A DNA stretch of 36,126 bases from UBA5209 sp964625015 (GTDB lineage Bacteria; Patescibacteriota; Dojkabacteria; SC72): NCBI GenBank assembly GCA_964625015.1, contig CAZUZI010000010.1, forward strand, positions 1 through 36,126, in the 5' to 3' direction. Below, piece by piece: positions 7,486 through 15,604 of the stretch. The notes below the pieces were generated by a model. It did not search any database, had not been told where the DNA came from, and saw only the letters and a program-made list of their open reading frames with translations. Both the position numbers and the translations under genes were made by a program. Numbering within the stretch: position 1 is the first letter of the stretch; each line of letters begins with the position of its first letter.

Positions 7486-7565
7486 ATCCTAAAACGAGTT
7501 CAGGATGACCAGAGGAATAGATCCCGAAACAAGTTCGGGATGACGCAAGACAAGTTCGGGATGAC
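7485..7565 (+). repeat. Three family A palindromes in tandem
   Basis: Copies at 7485-7509 and 7520-7544, and a truncated right half at 7545-7565. The first overlaps the last base of the chaperone TAG stop. Confidence 0.8.
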
Positions 7566-7578
7566 ATAAAGGAAACCA

Positions 7579-7618
7579 CAAGCGAAAAGGCGATTTTGGG
7601 CTTTCCGCTTGTTTTTTT
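7579..7618 (+). terminator. Rho-independent terminator
   Basis: CAAGCG (7579-7584) pairs with CGCTTG (7606-7611), with further imperfect inner pairing (AAAGGC with GCTTT), followed by seven T's. It isolates the MuF gene from the tail chaperone operon. Confidence 0.75.
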
Positions 7619-7651
7619 ATTTACTACTGAAGCAACCCACAAGGAGAAATT

Positions 7652-8281
7652 ATGGATACCATCAACGCCTCTGCAACCTTCGAAGAACTTTTGCGTGGGC
7701 TTACCGTCGATTTTATTCAGGATTATGTCCTTCGGGCGGGCAGTATGACCATATCCGAAGGTATCCAGCAGGGGCGGGATAGTGCCATTGAAACCCTCGA
7801 ACCCAACGGAGCCCAATATTCTGCCGCGTTGGACGAGAAAATCTGTCCTATATGCTCCTCCCTGGATGGCATGGTGGTGGATTTGCGAACCGAAGAAGGC
7901 AGGATCCTGCACGAGAAGTATCATCCCGCCATGCACCATAACTGCCGATGTCTATGGATATACATCTTTGAGAAGAAGTTTGAAAACGAAACTAAAAACT
8001 TCGAAGATGTCTGGGTTGAAAAGTTCAGGGCGGAAAACCCCGATAAGAAGAACTGGAGCAAAGCACGGATTCTTGACCGGTATGCCCAATGGAATGTCTA
8101 TGGTTCCCGTTCCCATCTCTGGCAAAACGAATGGGCGGAACTGATGGAATGTCGTAAGGACGTCATGGATCGCAAAATCGAACGGGCGGAGAAGAAGTTT
8201 TTGGAGAATTTGAAGAGTCTTTTTCTTGCTACCTCTGAAAATTATTCGGGTGAATCAGTTCCTAATAAGCAGTTGGGCTGA
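7652..8281 (+). CDS. MuF / SPP1 gp7-like head morphogenesis domain
   Basis: A 209-residue protein with AAGGAGAAATT before its ATG. Residues about 20-95 contain the diagnostic order: a Gly-Arg-x-x-Ala helix, Asp-Glu-Lys-Ile-Cys-Pro-Ile-Cys, Leu-Asp-Gly, then His-His-Asn-Cys-Arg-Cys. The cysteines and histidines probably bind metal. MuF proteins are minor capsid proteins carried in the virion, and in many temperate phages the MuF domain is fused to a variable C-terminal toxin. Here the frame ends at TGA 8279-8281, but a different, AT-rich frame opens from 8214 and continues for 276 codons. The position, downstream of the tail chaperone and not beside the portal, is unusual and fits a mobile toxin unit. 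Confidence 0.85.
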   Translation: MDTINASATFEELLRGLTVDFIQDYVLRAGSMTISEGIQQGRDSAIETLEPNGAQYSAALDEKICPICSSLDGMVVDLRTEEGRILHEKYHPAMHHNCRCLWIYIFEKKFENETKNFEDVWVEKFRAENPDKKNWSKARILDRYAQWNVYGSRSHLWQNEWAELMECRKDVMDRKIERAEKKFLENLKSLFLATSENYSGESVPNKQLG

Positions 8282-9056
8282 CCCAGAGGGAGAAGATTTG
8301 GCACTCACTCTTATAAACCATAAACTTTTAGATAACTTTACAGACTTGCCCGAATATAAGGGATTGAAAGGTAAATTTGATATAAAAGGAGGTGGATTTG
8401 CAGATTTGCCCGTAAGGGTGTCCGGGGAATTTAATCAGAAAGATCAAACTACCTGGATTAACAAAAAATTACGTGGCGATGTCTTTAAATCTATATCACC
8501 AAATGCTCCCGATGTAAAACTAAGCAGTCTCGATATTGAATATCTTTATGCCCAACTTCACGAAGACCTTCACGGCTTGGTTCCGGGTAAATATAAAAAA
8601 GAAAGCATTGAGACCGTGTTGGAGGAAACTATTACGGGTTCTCTTTCTCGATTATATCTAAGGGATTTTATTACTTCAAATAAATTAAAATTTGACGAGA
8701 AGATGGTAAAAGATCATTTTGATATGGGAGTTGGATATGAAGAAAAAAGCAGGGCATTACAAGTAATTGTTGGTTATTTGGGCAAAGATTTTAAGCAATA
8801 TTGTCTTGAATTAAAAATGGCACGAACGACAAAAGCCAGGATTGAGATGTTAAAACGGGATTATAAATCTGAGTTTTACAAACGAATGAGAGATAATAAG
8901 ATAGAGCAAATACCGGATAAGGTTGACGATGTTATTGACCGTCTTTTTGAGGATTTTGATAAAGAAGAGTTGTATAATAAGCCGCAAAATGTTAATATGT
9001 TAATAGATACTCTTGATACGTTTTTACAAACCCTAAAAAGAGGTGTAGTAAAATGA
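8226..9056 (+). CDS. Putative HExxH metalloprotease-like toxin domain (frameshifted from MuF)
   Basis: This frame opens at 8214 with a possible TTG at 8226, but no ribosome site precedes it, so an independent start is doubtful. The 276 residues include His-Glu-Asp-Leu-His at 112-116, followed about 17 residues later by Leu-Glu-Glu-Thr-Ile-Thr-Gly. This resembles an HExxH zinc site with a downstream glutamate ligand. Base composition is clearly more AT-rich than the MuF part. One extra base skipped between 8214 and 8281 would join MuF and this domain into a protein of about 467 residues, the standard layout of MuF polymorphic toxins. The break could be an assembly error, a recent mutation or programmed +1 shifting. 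Family membership is inferred from the motif only. Confidence 0.55.
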   Translation: MLPLKIIRVNQFLISSWADPEGEDLALTLINHKLLDNFTDLPEYKGLKGKFDIKGGGFADLPVRVSGEFNQKDQTTWINKKLRGDVFKSISPNAPDVKLSSLDIEYLYAQLHEDLHGLVPGKYKKESIETVLEETITGSLSRLYLRDFITSNKLKFDEKMVKDHFDMGVGYEEKSRALQVIVGYLGKDFKQYCLELKMARTTKARIEMLKRDYKSEFYKRMRDNKIEQIPDKVDDVIDRLFEDFDKEELYNKPQNVNMLIDTLDTFLQTLKRGVVK

Positions 9057-9349
9057 GAGCATGGGAAATTCTTGAAGAAGAAACGTTAAAAAATCCTTAT
9101 GTAAAAACTTACCCTCCCGATACAAAAGAATATTTTAATCTTTGCTTGAAAATTTCTAATTTTATTCATTCTAATATGGGTGTTCCCGAAGAAGAATTTG
9201 AAAAAGTTCTGCGACAGGCGGAAGAAATGGTGTCTCCCTTTGACCCCGATAAAACCTATTATAACAGAAGACTGCGGAGTTATTTAATTGATAATGCAAC
9301 CAAACTTTATTATAAGGAACACCCTGAAACCACTTCGATTATAAACTAA
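9053..9349 (+). CDS. Small partner gene, candidate immunity protein
   Basis: A 98-residue protein whose ATG overlaps the preceding TGA (ATGA at 9053-9056), so it is translationally coupled to the putative toxin domain. It is AT-rich like its partner and mostly helical, with no signal peptide or membrane segment, and a terminator follows directly. In polymorphic toxin systems the gene right after the toxin domain is normally the immunity gene. That and the coupling are the only grounds for the call; the protein itself was not recognised. Confidence 0.5.
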   Translation: MRAWEILEEETLKNPYVKTYPPDTKEYFNLCLKISNFIHSNMGVPEEEFEKVLRQAEEMVSPFDPDKTYYNRRLRSYLIDNATKLYYKEHPETTSIIN

Positions 9350-9375
9350 AGCCCAAATTTCAATAAAACAAAACT

Positions 9376-9399
9376 GCCTTCCGCCACGAAGGCTTTTTT
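9376..9399 (+). terminator. Rho-independent terminator
   Basis: GCCTTC (9376-9381) pairs with GAAGGC (9388-9393), followed by six T's. It closes the MuF/toxin/partner unit. Confidence 0.75.
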
Positions 9400-9427
9400 A
9401 GTTTAAGGCGAAAGGATGTGAAATATA

Positions 9428-9619
9428 ATGGAACCCGACGAAGAAAAAGTATCTCAAGAAAAAGCGGAAACCGATGAAAAAACGAAAGATGTCGGCACGC
9501 TTGATGATTTGCTTGGGATTCTATTTTGCAGAATCCGACACTGCAAAGATAGTGATGTCGCCTCTATCTCAAAAGAAATAAGAGACGTTATACTTTTTAA
9601 AGAAACACACAACAAATAA
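9428..9619 (+). CDS. Small acidic protein of unknown function
   Basis: 63 residues, ATG after GCGAAAGGATGTG. The first third is a run of Glu/Lys-rich, probably disordered sequence; the rest is a short helical segment with two cysteines. No function was recognised. It lies after the toxin terminator and ends four bases from the convergent minus-strand gene at 9623. Confidence 0.5.
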   Translation: MEPDEEKVSQEKAETDEKTKDVGTLDDLLGILFCRIRHCKDSDVASISKEIRDVILFKETHNK

Positions 9620-9622
9620 TGT

Positions 9623-9817
9623 TTATGACTTTAATTCGCCCTTACTCTTTAAAAATTGCTCAAAGAGATAGTCCGTTATTTTGCGATGAAATTCTATAAC
9701 AGAATCAGCGTTTAATCCGGGATTAACCTGTATATAAGTCTGAGTAAGGTCTGTCGCCGTTTTGACACATAGATCATAATTGTGATCAGGAAAAAGATTG
9801 TCGTTTTTGGCACTCAT
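9623..9817 (-). CDS. Small minus-strand helical protein
   Basis: 64 residues on the minus strand, starting at ATG 9817 with GGGAGGTGATAATC upstream; an in-frame GTG 12 bases earlier is too near that site. The sequence (Ala-Thr-Asp-Leu-Thr-Gln-Thr-Tyr-Ile-Gln-Val-Asn-Pro, then Glu-Phe-His-Arg-Lys-Ile) is a three-helix pattern seen in many small conserved phage proteins and in the N-terminal part of MucR-like regulators, but it has no DNA-binding zinc finger. Its orientation against the late genes suggests separate expression, for example in the lysogenic state. Function unknown. Confidence 0.5.
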   Translation of the reverse strand: MSAKNDNLFPDHNYDLCVKTATDLTQTYIQVNPGLNADSVIEFHRKITDYLFEQFLKSKGELKS

Positions 9818-9914
9818 AATGATTATCACCTCCCTTCGATACCGACATCTTCAATTTGTGTTTTCGATATGGGGGTGATAATCCCTATAATTAACGAATT
9901 TGAGGAGAACCATC

Positions 9915-12332
9915 ATGGCAGAAAAACTCGCAGACCTGGTTATAAAAATCCTGGGGCAAAAAGACCCGTCCCTGAATAATGTCCTGGACGCTACCGAAAA
10001 AGCCGTTAACCAGAAAATGGGGAAAATAAAAGACCTGGCGAAACAAGGTGCTGTCGCTTTCGGCGGGTTCACCCTGACGGTGGGAATGATGGGCAAAAGT
10101 ATGATAGACGCCGCTTCGAAGTATGAACAATACAGAGCAACACTGTTAACCGTAACCAAGTCGCAGGAGGAAACAAATAGGATATTCCGGGAGACGGAGA
10201 AATTCGCGACAACCACCCCATTTGAACTTCAGGAGGTTATGAAGTCAACAGTGCTGATAAAGGCTATGGGGTTAGAATTGAACAGAACAAGAACCAACGC
10301 CGGGAATCTTGCCGCCGCCTTTCAATCAGTAGGAATGACCCTGGACAGTGCTACAAACGGAATAACAAAGGCAATGGTAGGAAATGCGGAAGGTTATGAG
10401 ATTTTGAGGAATCAGGCCGGGATAACGAAGGAAGAACTGGTGAAATTCGGCGGCGTCCTTGATACGAACGGAAACCTTATGCTCAAAAATAAGGAAGCCG
10501 TTGATAAAAACCGGGAAGCCTTGATGAAGTTAATTGAAACGAGATATAGCACAGCGATGAAAAACCAGATGGCAACCACCGCCGGAGTTATGAGTAACCT
10601 GTCCGATGAATTCGACAAATTCAAAGCAGGAATTGGAGAAGCCCTTATTCTAACCGTGAAAGAGTTAACTCAAAAATTGATAGAGTGGACAAAAGTATTA
10701 AACAACTTGTCGGATCAACAGAAGCAGGGAATTGCCGAGGCAATAAAATGGGGAATCGGAATTGGAGTGGTGGGAACGTCTCTTTCCGTGGTGGTAAGAG
10801 GACTTATAGAATTTAGACAGGCATGGTTGGTTATAGAAGGTTTAAAAATAGTCGAATCAATCAAGGGGATTGATTTATCTCTGCAGCATCTCAGTGGAAC
10901 GATGGGGGCAAACATTGCCCTCATAGGATCTTCTGCCGCAGCAATATTAGTAAGCATTTTGCATATAAAGGAATCGTTGGACGAAGAAGACAGACTTAAA
11001 AAAATGCAAAAGGAAAACCTTGAAAATCTTAAAATTTATTATGAACTCAAACAAAACGGAATAATAAAGGAAACTGATTTATATAAGGCTTTAATTGTGG
11101 CAAGAGAAAAAGGAGATAAGAAAACACTTCAACGATTACGAGAATTAATAAAGGGTTCCGACGAATGGGCAGCTAAAATGGAATTAAACGGTGCTAAAGT
11201 TACGAGGTCTCTTGAAGAATCCTATCAGGCGTTCCGTCGAAATAATTTAGAAATGAGGGCAATGGCAGAGGGAAAAACTTATGCTCAGGTTTTGGCCGAA
11301 GAAGAAGCGGCAATAAAGAAAACACAACAAGAATCGGGAGGGATGGTATCAGCTGAAAACGAAGTACTATTAAAAGATAAGTTAACAGATGTCTTCCTTC
11401 CAACGGGAAAGGATTATGACTTAACAAAAAGTTATACCGCCGATATTGTGGACGAAATGACCGAGGCAGCAGATGAATTTGAACAAAATAACAAGGAACG
11501 GGCTGAAAAATCCGCCAAAGCCGAAGAAGACGCCCGGAAGAAAAAACTTCAAAATGCTCTGAATTATCTCGATCTTCTCAAAACACAAAACAAAATATCC
11601 GCAGACGAAGAAATAAAGTATCTGAACACAATCTTAAATACCTATGAACTCACCGAGGAAGAAAAAAAAGGTATCCTTAAAGACCGCTATAGACTCGAAA
11701 CAAAACTTCGGCAGGACGCCCAGAAGAAAGAAGAAGACGCCAGAAAAAATGCCGCCGAAAAATTAAAAAATTATAACGAGGAAATAAAAAACGAAATTCT
11801 TCGATTAACCCTTACTTCCGCCCAAATGGAAGTTTTTCAGTTTAATACAAAACTGGAAGAATACCGCAAGGCAGGGGTGTCGGAGGTCGAAATCAAGCGG
11901 CTGATCGAAGCGAAAAAGCAGGAGATGTCCAAAGAAACCACAGAGAAGGAAAAGGAATCTATTCAGGAGGAAAAAAACGCCTATGACGACCTCTTATCCA
12001 AACTAAAACAACTGCAATCCGCAAGAGGTAATTCTCCGATGAAATCCCTGGAAGAAGTCGGGCTGGAATCGAGTCTCCTGTTTGCCAAAACCAACCGACA
12101 GGTAACACTCCCAGACAAAACCTCCCCATCGGCTCTGATGAGTCAACTTGGCAAAAGCCCCGGAGCGATGTTCCCCGACGGAAGAGGTGGAACAACGGTT
12201 GATAACTCCAATTCAAACAATATTACAATCAACGGTATAACAATCCAGAATCCCGAAGCGGTAAGGGCGGTAAAAACTCTGGTGTCGCTGGTTAACCCCA
12301 GGGGATATAACAGATCGGAGAGTATGGAGTAG
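9915..12332 (+). CDS. Tape measure protein
   Basis: 805 residues from ATG 9915 (ribosome site GAGGAG at 9902-9907; an upstream in-frame start at 9900 has no such site). The N-terminal 230 residues contain the conserved tape measure block: Ala-Ser-Lys-Tyr-Glu-Gln-Tyr, Thr-Pro-Phe-Glu-Leu-Gln-Glu-Val, Lys-Ala-Met-Gly-Leu and Gly-Asn-Ala-Glu-Gly. Two hydrophobic stretches follow near residues 280-300 and 330-355, then long charged coiled coils and a low-complexity C-terminus. It sets tail length and is threaded through the tube; at about 0.15 nm per residue the tail would be near 120 nm. The part at about 10960-11430 is more AT-rich than the flanks and may be a mosaic exchange. Confidence 0.85.
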   Translation: MAEKLADLVIKILGQKDPSLNNVLDATEKAVNQKMGKIKDLAKQGAVAFGGFTLTVGMMGKSMIDAASKYEQYRATLLTVTKSQEETNRIFRETEKFATTTPFELQEVMKSTVLIKAMGLELNRTRTNAGNLAAAFQSVGMTLDSATNGITKAMVGNAEGYEILRNQAGITKEELVKFGGVLDTNGNLMLKNKEAVDKNREALMKLIETRYSTAMKNQMATTAGVMSNLSDEFDKFKAGIGEALILTVKELTQKLIEWTKVLNNLSDQQKQGIAEAIKWGIGIGVVGTSLSVVVRGLIEFRQAWLVIEGLKIVESIKGIDLSLQHLSGTMGANIALIGSSAAAILVSILHIKESLDEEDRLKKMQKENLENLKIYYELKQNGIIKETDLYKALIVAREKGDKKTLQRLRELIKGSDEWAAKMELNGAKVTRSLEESYQAFRRNNLEMRAMAEGKTYAQVLAEEEAAIKKTQQESGGMVSAENEVLLKDKLTDVFLPTGKDYDLTKSYTADIVDEMTEAADEFEQNNKERAEKSAKAEEDARKKKLQNALNYLDLLKTQNKISADEEIKYLNTILNTYELTEEEKKGILKDRYRLETKLRQDAQKKEEDARKNAAEKLKNYNEEIKNEILRLTLTSAQMEVFQFNTKLEEYRKAGVSEVEIKRLIEAKKQEMSKETTEKEKESIQEEKNAYDDLLSKLKQLQSARGNSPMKSLEEVGLESSLLFAKTNRQVTLPDKTSPSALMSQLGKSPGAMFPDGRGGTTVDNSNSNNITINGITIQNPEAVRAVKTLVSLVNPRGYNRSESME

Positions 12333-12377
12333 ATTCTGAAACGAGTTCAGGATGACGGGAAACAAGTCCGGGATGAC
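12332..12377 (+). repeat. Two family A palindromes
   Basis: One copy at 12332-12356 shares its first base with the tape measure TAG stop. A truncated copy follows at 12357-12377. Both arms are slightly degenerate. Confidence 0.75.
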
Positions 12378-12394
12378 CGGCAGAGGAGGGTTTT

Positions 12395-13099
12395 ATGAGC
12401 AGCGGAAGCGGAAAAATTCAACCTTATGACTACGGAAAATCTGTTGTTGCGGGCGAAATGATTTTCCCCAAAACCGGAGAATGGGGACGCTTTCAGTGGA
12501 ACCACGCATTATCGGGATTCATCCTCTTTCAGGATCATTCCCAGACCCTCGCCTATCTCCATATCGGCAAAATCCTGTTCGGCTATCAAACCGATTCCCC
12601 CTCTCTGGACGAAGATAAAGTATTTCTCCTCACGGAAGGCGTAAATGCCGATTCCCTCCACTCCCATTCCGCAGAAAATATCTCGATAGAAGATACTGAA
12701 GAATATTTTGAGGCGGATGATGTGGAAACAGCCCTGGAAGAACTGGCAAAAGAAAAGTATATCATCCTTACCGCCGGAGAAAACATAAGTGCCTTGAGAG
12801 TTATAACCGTCAATACAGACGGAGAAGGAATTTACGCCGACTCCTCCACTGTCAACCACGCAAATTTGATAGCCGGAATCTCTTATACCGCAGGACTGGA
12901 AGGAGAATCGATAAAGGTAATCCATCAGGGGAAAGTTAAGGATTCTTTTTTCTCCTTCGATATGACCAAACCGATATTTCTCGGTTCTAACGGAGTTTTG
13001 ACACAGACACCTCCCACATCGGGGATAGCAGTCATAATAGGCTCCCCTGTGGCGGTAGATACTCTTATACTGAGAATACAGGGAAGTATTGTTTTATAG
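12395..13099 (+). CDS. Virion protein with decoration-type C-terminal domain
   Basis: 234 residues, ribosome site GAGGAGGG. The N-terminal half includes Phe-Glu-Ala-Asp-Asp-Val-Glu-Thr-Ala-Leu-Glu-Glu-Leu-Ala, a segment common in phage tail fibre and tip proteins. The C-terminal half (from about residue 135: Ala-Leu-Arg-Val-Ile-Thr-Val, Gly-Ile-Tyr-Ala-Asp) is a beta domain of the type that continues in the next gene. It lies just after the tape measure, so it is likely part of the distal tail or a surface decoration. The exact role is unknown. Confidence 0.5.
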   Translation: MSSGSGKIQPYDYGKSVVAGEMIFPKTGEWGRFQWNHALSGFILFQDHSQTLAYLHIGKILFGYQTDSPSLDEDKVFLLTEGVNADSLHSHSAENISIEDTEEYFEADDVETALEELAKEKYIILTAGENISALRVITVNTDGEGIYADSSTVNHANLIAGISYTAGLEGESIKVIHQGKVKDSFFSFDMTKPIFLGSNGVLTQTPPTSGIAVIIGSPVAVDTLILRIQGSIVL

Positions 13100-13101
13100 A
13101 A

Positions 13102-13176
13102 GAAGGTCTGAAGACCTTCGCTACAGATCCTGAAACAAGTTCAGGATGACAGGTAGATCCCGAAATGAATCCGGGA
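13102..13176 (+). repeat. Family B and two family A palindromes
   Basis: Family B at 13102-13125, family A at 13126-13150, degenerate family A at 13156-13176. The last has ATCCCG/CGGGAT arms followed by TATTTTATTTTTT, so it may also act as a terminator. Confidence 0.8.
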
Positions 13177-13204
13177 TTATTTTATTTTTTAAGGAGATAA
13201 AATA

Positions 13205-13717
13205 ATGGCAAACAAATATCTGGCTTATAACGAATCCACGGGGGCTATTGAGCGTATCGAAGCGACAACCTCTTCAGCAGGAGCAGGAGACGCAGGGGAA
13301 ATTGTAGCCCTGGACGGAACCGGTCGGATAGATAATACAATGATGCCCGTGGGAATAGGATCTCCCACGAAATCCCTGACAGCAGGCGAAAACCTAACAG
13401 CAGGAGATTTTATCAACGTGTATGATGACACCGGAACCCCAAAAATGAGAAAGGCAGACGCCTCCAACGGAAGAAGGGCAGATGGTTTCGTCCTGGCAGC
13501 GGTTAATGAAGGAGACCCCGGCACGGCATACCTGGAAGGAATAAATACCGAACTATCAAGTCTCACCGCAGGAACAACCTACTGGTTGAGCGGATCTGTA
13601 GCAGGAGCCGCTACCGCCACCGTCCCCACCACAGGAGGACATATCGCCCAGGAACTGGGAAGAGCCGTGTCGGATGAAGAGATTATCTTCAAACCCAGCA
13701 AGCCGATTACGCTGTAA
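13205..13717 (+). CDS. Virion decoration-like protein (DUF2190 type)
   Basis: 170 residues after AAGGAGATAAA. The segment from residue 60 on (Leu-Thr-Ala-Gly-Glu-Asn-Leu-Thr-Ala-Gly-Asp-Phe-Ile-Asn, then Gly-Phe-Val-Leu-Ala-Ala) is a typical beta-sandwich repeat of capsid or tail decoration proteins: 'gets set to a value, then relaxes' strands with many Ala, Gly and Thr residues. Its beta domain resembles that of the upstream gene, suggesting duplication and divergence. Likely on the virion surface. No enzymatic motif. Confidence 0.5.
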   Translation: MANKYLAYNESTGAIERIEATTSSAGAGDAGEIVALDGTGRIDNTMMPVGIGSPTKSLTAGENLTAGDFINVYDDTGTPKMRKADASNGRRADGFVLAAVNEGDPGTAYLEGINTELSSLTAGTTYWLSGSVAGAATATVPTTGGHIAQELGRAVSDEEIIFKPSKPITL

Positions 13718-13719
13718 TA

Positions 13720-13780
13720 GATCCTGAAACGAGTTCAAAAATGACAGGAAAAATAGATGCCGAAACGAGTTCGGCATGAC
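13720..13780 (+). repeat. Two family A palindromes, one with compensatory changes
   Basis: A copy at 13720-13745 has a damaged right arm. A second at 13756-13780 has arms ATGCCG and CGGCAT, so the third base pair is changed on both sides relative to ATCCCG/CGGGAT. That keeps the stem intact. Confidence 0.8.
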
Positions 13781-13791
13781 GGAGGTTCTTT

Positions 13792-14226
13792 ATGGCAGAC
13801 GATAATGCCTATAGCACTGTTTACATCTCCAACCTGGATGAGGACAGCGTGGTCTATATGGATATTCAGCCGTCCCCTTTCCCGGTTATTCCGTTCCCCA
13901 CCGGCGAACAATCTTTTAAGCGTTGTCTTCCCGGTCTGGATGACGACGGAAACATAACCGCAGGGAATATGATCGCCTTTGACGGCGGAGCGGTGCTGGG
14001 AGGAAATACAATCTCCTGGCAATGCTCCCGATGTGTGGAAGCCACCAGAGAAGCCCTGTTGGAGATGTATTACACCCTGGAGAATGTGCTTTTCTCCCTG
14101 GATGACGGAGATACCGTTTACCTCGCACAATGGGACAGGGGAAACCCGCCCAAAATATATAAAAATCCGGGACGGAAGACCTATAACCTGGAGATAAGTT
14201 TAAGGGTTTTGGCATTGCAGGAGTAG
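13792..14226 (+). CDS. Tail protein of unknown role
   Basis: 144 residues after GGAGGTTCTTT. It starts with a beta-rich half (Tyr-Ile-Ser-Asn-Leu-Asp-Glu-Asp, Val-Tyr-Met-Asp-Ile) and ends with a short helical and strand pair. Its place between tape measure and hub genes is that of a distal tail or adaptor protein, but no Dit signature is clear. The TAG stop shares its last base with a family A repeat. It is the last tail gene before the DnaN/DnaA block; the next + strand virion gene is at 18545. Confidence 0.45.
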   Translation: MADDNAYSTVYISNLDEDSVVYMDIQPSPFPVIPFPTGEQSFKRCLPGLDDDGNITAGNMIAFDGGAVLGGNTISWQCSRCVEATREALLEMYYTLENVLFSLDDGDTVYLAQWDRGNPPKIYKNPGRKTYNLEISLRVLALQE

Positions 14227-14250
14227 ATCCCGAAACGAGTTCAGGATGAC
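14226..14250 (+). repeat. Family A palindrome starting in a stop codon
   Basis: Begins at the last base of the TAG stop at 14224-14226. Arms ATCCCG/CAGGAT carry one mismatch. Confidence 0.8.
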
Positions 14251-14274
14251 AATGGAAAAAGAAGGTGAATAAAT

Positions 14275-14367
14275 ATGTTCCCGTCTTCTGATTTTTTTAT
14301 CTATTTTCCTTATCTTTTCGCCGAATTTGATTTTGCGTCCAAAAAACATATTTTTAGTCTGAATTAA
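14275..14367 (+). CDS. Tiny phenylalanine-rich ORF (30 residues)
   Basis: ATG 14275 follows AAGAAGGTGAATAA, a fair ribosome site, and the frame runs to TAA 14367. The peptide is rich in Phe, Tyr and Ser and might be membrane-active. In siphophages a very small ORF often sits near the tail tip genes. There is no homology to judge by, so chance is possible. Confidence 0.3.
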   Translation: MFPSSDFFIYFPYLFAEFDFASKKHIFSLN

Positions 14368-14368
14368 A

Positions 14369-14416
14369 GATCCCGAAACAAGCCTGCCCTGAACTCGTTT
14401 CAGGGTTCAGGATGAC
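14369..14416 (+). repeat. Extended family A palindrome
   Basis: A longer form in which the loop is replaced by CCTGCCCTGAAC and GTTTCAGGGT, giving a nested double hairpin. A similar copy lies at 18478-18526, so the DnaN/DnaA block is bracketed by the two long forms. Confidence 0.75.
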
Positions 14417-14452
14417 GTGGTTCTCCGCCAGAGGACTGAATATATACCGTTT

Positions 14453-15589
14453 TTATTCTTCCTCGTCGCCTTTTTTGATGCGGACGGGCATCACTATATA
14501 AACATACTCTTCCCTGGACGGAGACTGGATCATTACCGGACGAACCTGGGAGTTTAATAAAATATTGACATAATCGTCGTCGATGACGCCAAGAACGTCA
14601 AGGATATATCTGCCGTTGAAGGCGATCTCCATATCGTCGCCGGTTCTCTCCTGGAAAGGAACTTCCTCGTAAGCGTCGCCCACATCCACCGAGTTGGACA
14701 TGAGCCTCATACCCTCCTGGAAGATTTCCACCTTGAGAAGATCGGGAGTTTCCTTGTCCAGAGCCATGATCAACGCTCTTTTTACAGCTGTCTGGAGTTT
14801 GCTCTTCTCCACCACCATCTTGACTTCCGAGGATTTGGGCAGAACCGCCTCGTAGTTGGGGAATTTGCCGTCAATAATCCGGGAGAAGACAAAGGTGGAA
14901 TCGAAACTGAAGAATATCTGCCCCTGGGAGAATACCACGGAAACCGGCTCTGCAGAGACCGACAGCAGGTTCATAAGTTCTTTAAGGGATCGCTGGGGAA
15001 TAATGACGGAAAACTCCTTTTCGGGAGGATTCTCCAGAGGTTCGAAAACCTTGGTAAGCCTGCGACTGTCGGTGGAGACGGCGATAATCCCCTTCTCGGA
15101 GAAGTTCATATAAGCTCCCGTAAGAACCGCTCGCTGCTCGTCCTGGGAAGCGATGGAAATAATGATATTCTTTATTATATCCTTCAAAACTTCCTGGGGC
15201 AAAGATATATGGGTCTCCTCGTCGGGAGAAGGGATAATGGGAAACTCCTCCATAGTCCGGGTGTTTATATGATACTTGGATTTACCCGCCGTCAAAAGAA
15301 GAGGAGTATCGGGTTCCTGTTCCAAGATAATCTTGTCGGCACGGATCTGCCCCGTCAGGTCGGTGATAATCTTGGCAGGAACACAGGTGGCTCCCTCTTC
15401 GATAATATCTGCCGGAACTCTGCATTCTATGCCGAACTCCAGGTCTGTGGTGGAAAAGGACACCTTGCCGTCCTTGAGGGTCTTTATAAGAACATAACTG
15501 AGAATCGGCAGCGGCGAACGAGCCGACACCGCCTTTATGGTCTTTTGGAGAGCGGATTCAATGGTCTTCTTATCGAACTGGATTTTCAC
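14453..15589 (-). CDS. dnaN: DNA polymerase III sliding clamp, beta subunit
   Basis: 378 residues, the usual size of a bacterial clamp, on the minus strand with GTG start at 15589 and AAGGAGG eight bases upstream. The N-terminus (basic strand, then Ala-Val-Ser-Ala-Arg-Ser-Pro-Leu-Pro-Ile-Leu) and the C-terminus (Tyr-Val-Tyr-Ile-Val-Met-Pro-Val-Arg-Ile) match DnaN closely; the C-terminal Met-Pro-(Met/Val)-Arg is the hallmark of the family. It would form the dimeric ring that holds the host replicative polymerase on DNA, since no polymerase is seen here. It lies downstream of DnaA with the origin between, as in many chromosomes. A phage copy is very unusual; the surrounding genes make chromosomal origin less likely than capture. 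Confidence 0.9.
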   Translation of the reverse strand: MKIQFDKKTIESALQKTIKAVSARSPLPILSYVLIKTLKDGKVSFSTTDLEFGIECRVPADIIEEGATCVPAKIITDLTGQIRADKIILEQEPDTPLLLTAGKSKYHINTRTMEEFPIIPSPDEETHISLPQEVLKDIIKNIIISIASQDEQRAVLTGAYMNFSEKGIIAVSTDSRRLTKVFEPLENPPEKEFSVIIPQRSLKELMNLLSVSAEPVSVVFSQGQIFFSFDSTFVFSRIIDGKFPNYEAVLPKSSEVKMVVEKSKLQTAVKRALIMALDKETPDLLKVEIFQEGMRLMSNSVDVGDAYEEVPFQERTGDDMEIAFNGRYILDVLGVIDDDYVNILLNSQVRPVMIQSPSREEYVYIVMPVRIKKGDEEE

Positions 15590-15604
15590 TCTTTTGTCCT
15601 CCTT

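Noticed and set aside
9782..9979. Plus-strand frame between the minus gene and the tape measure
   Set aside because: Overlaps both the minus-strand gene and the tape measure start, and its product has no plausible fold.
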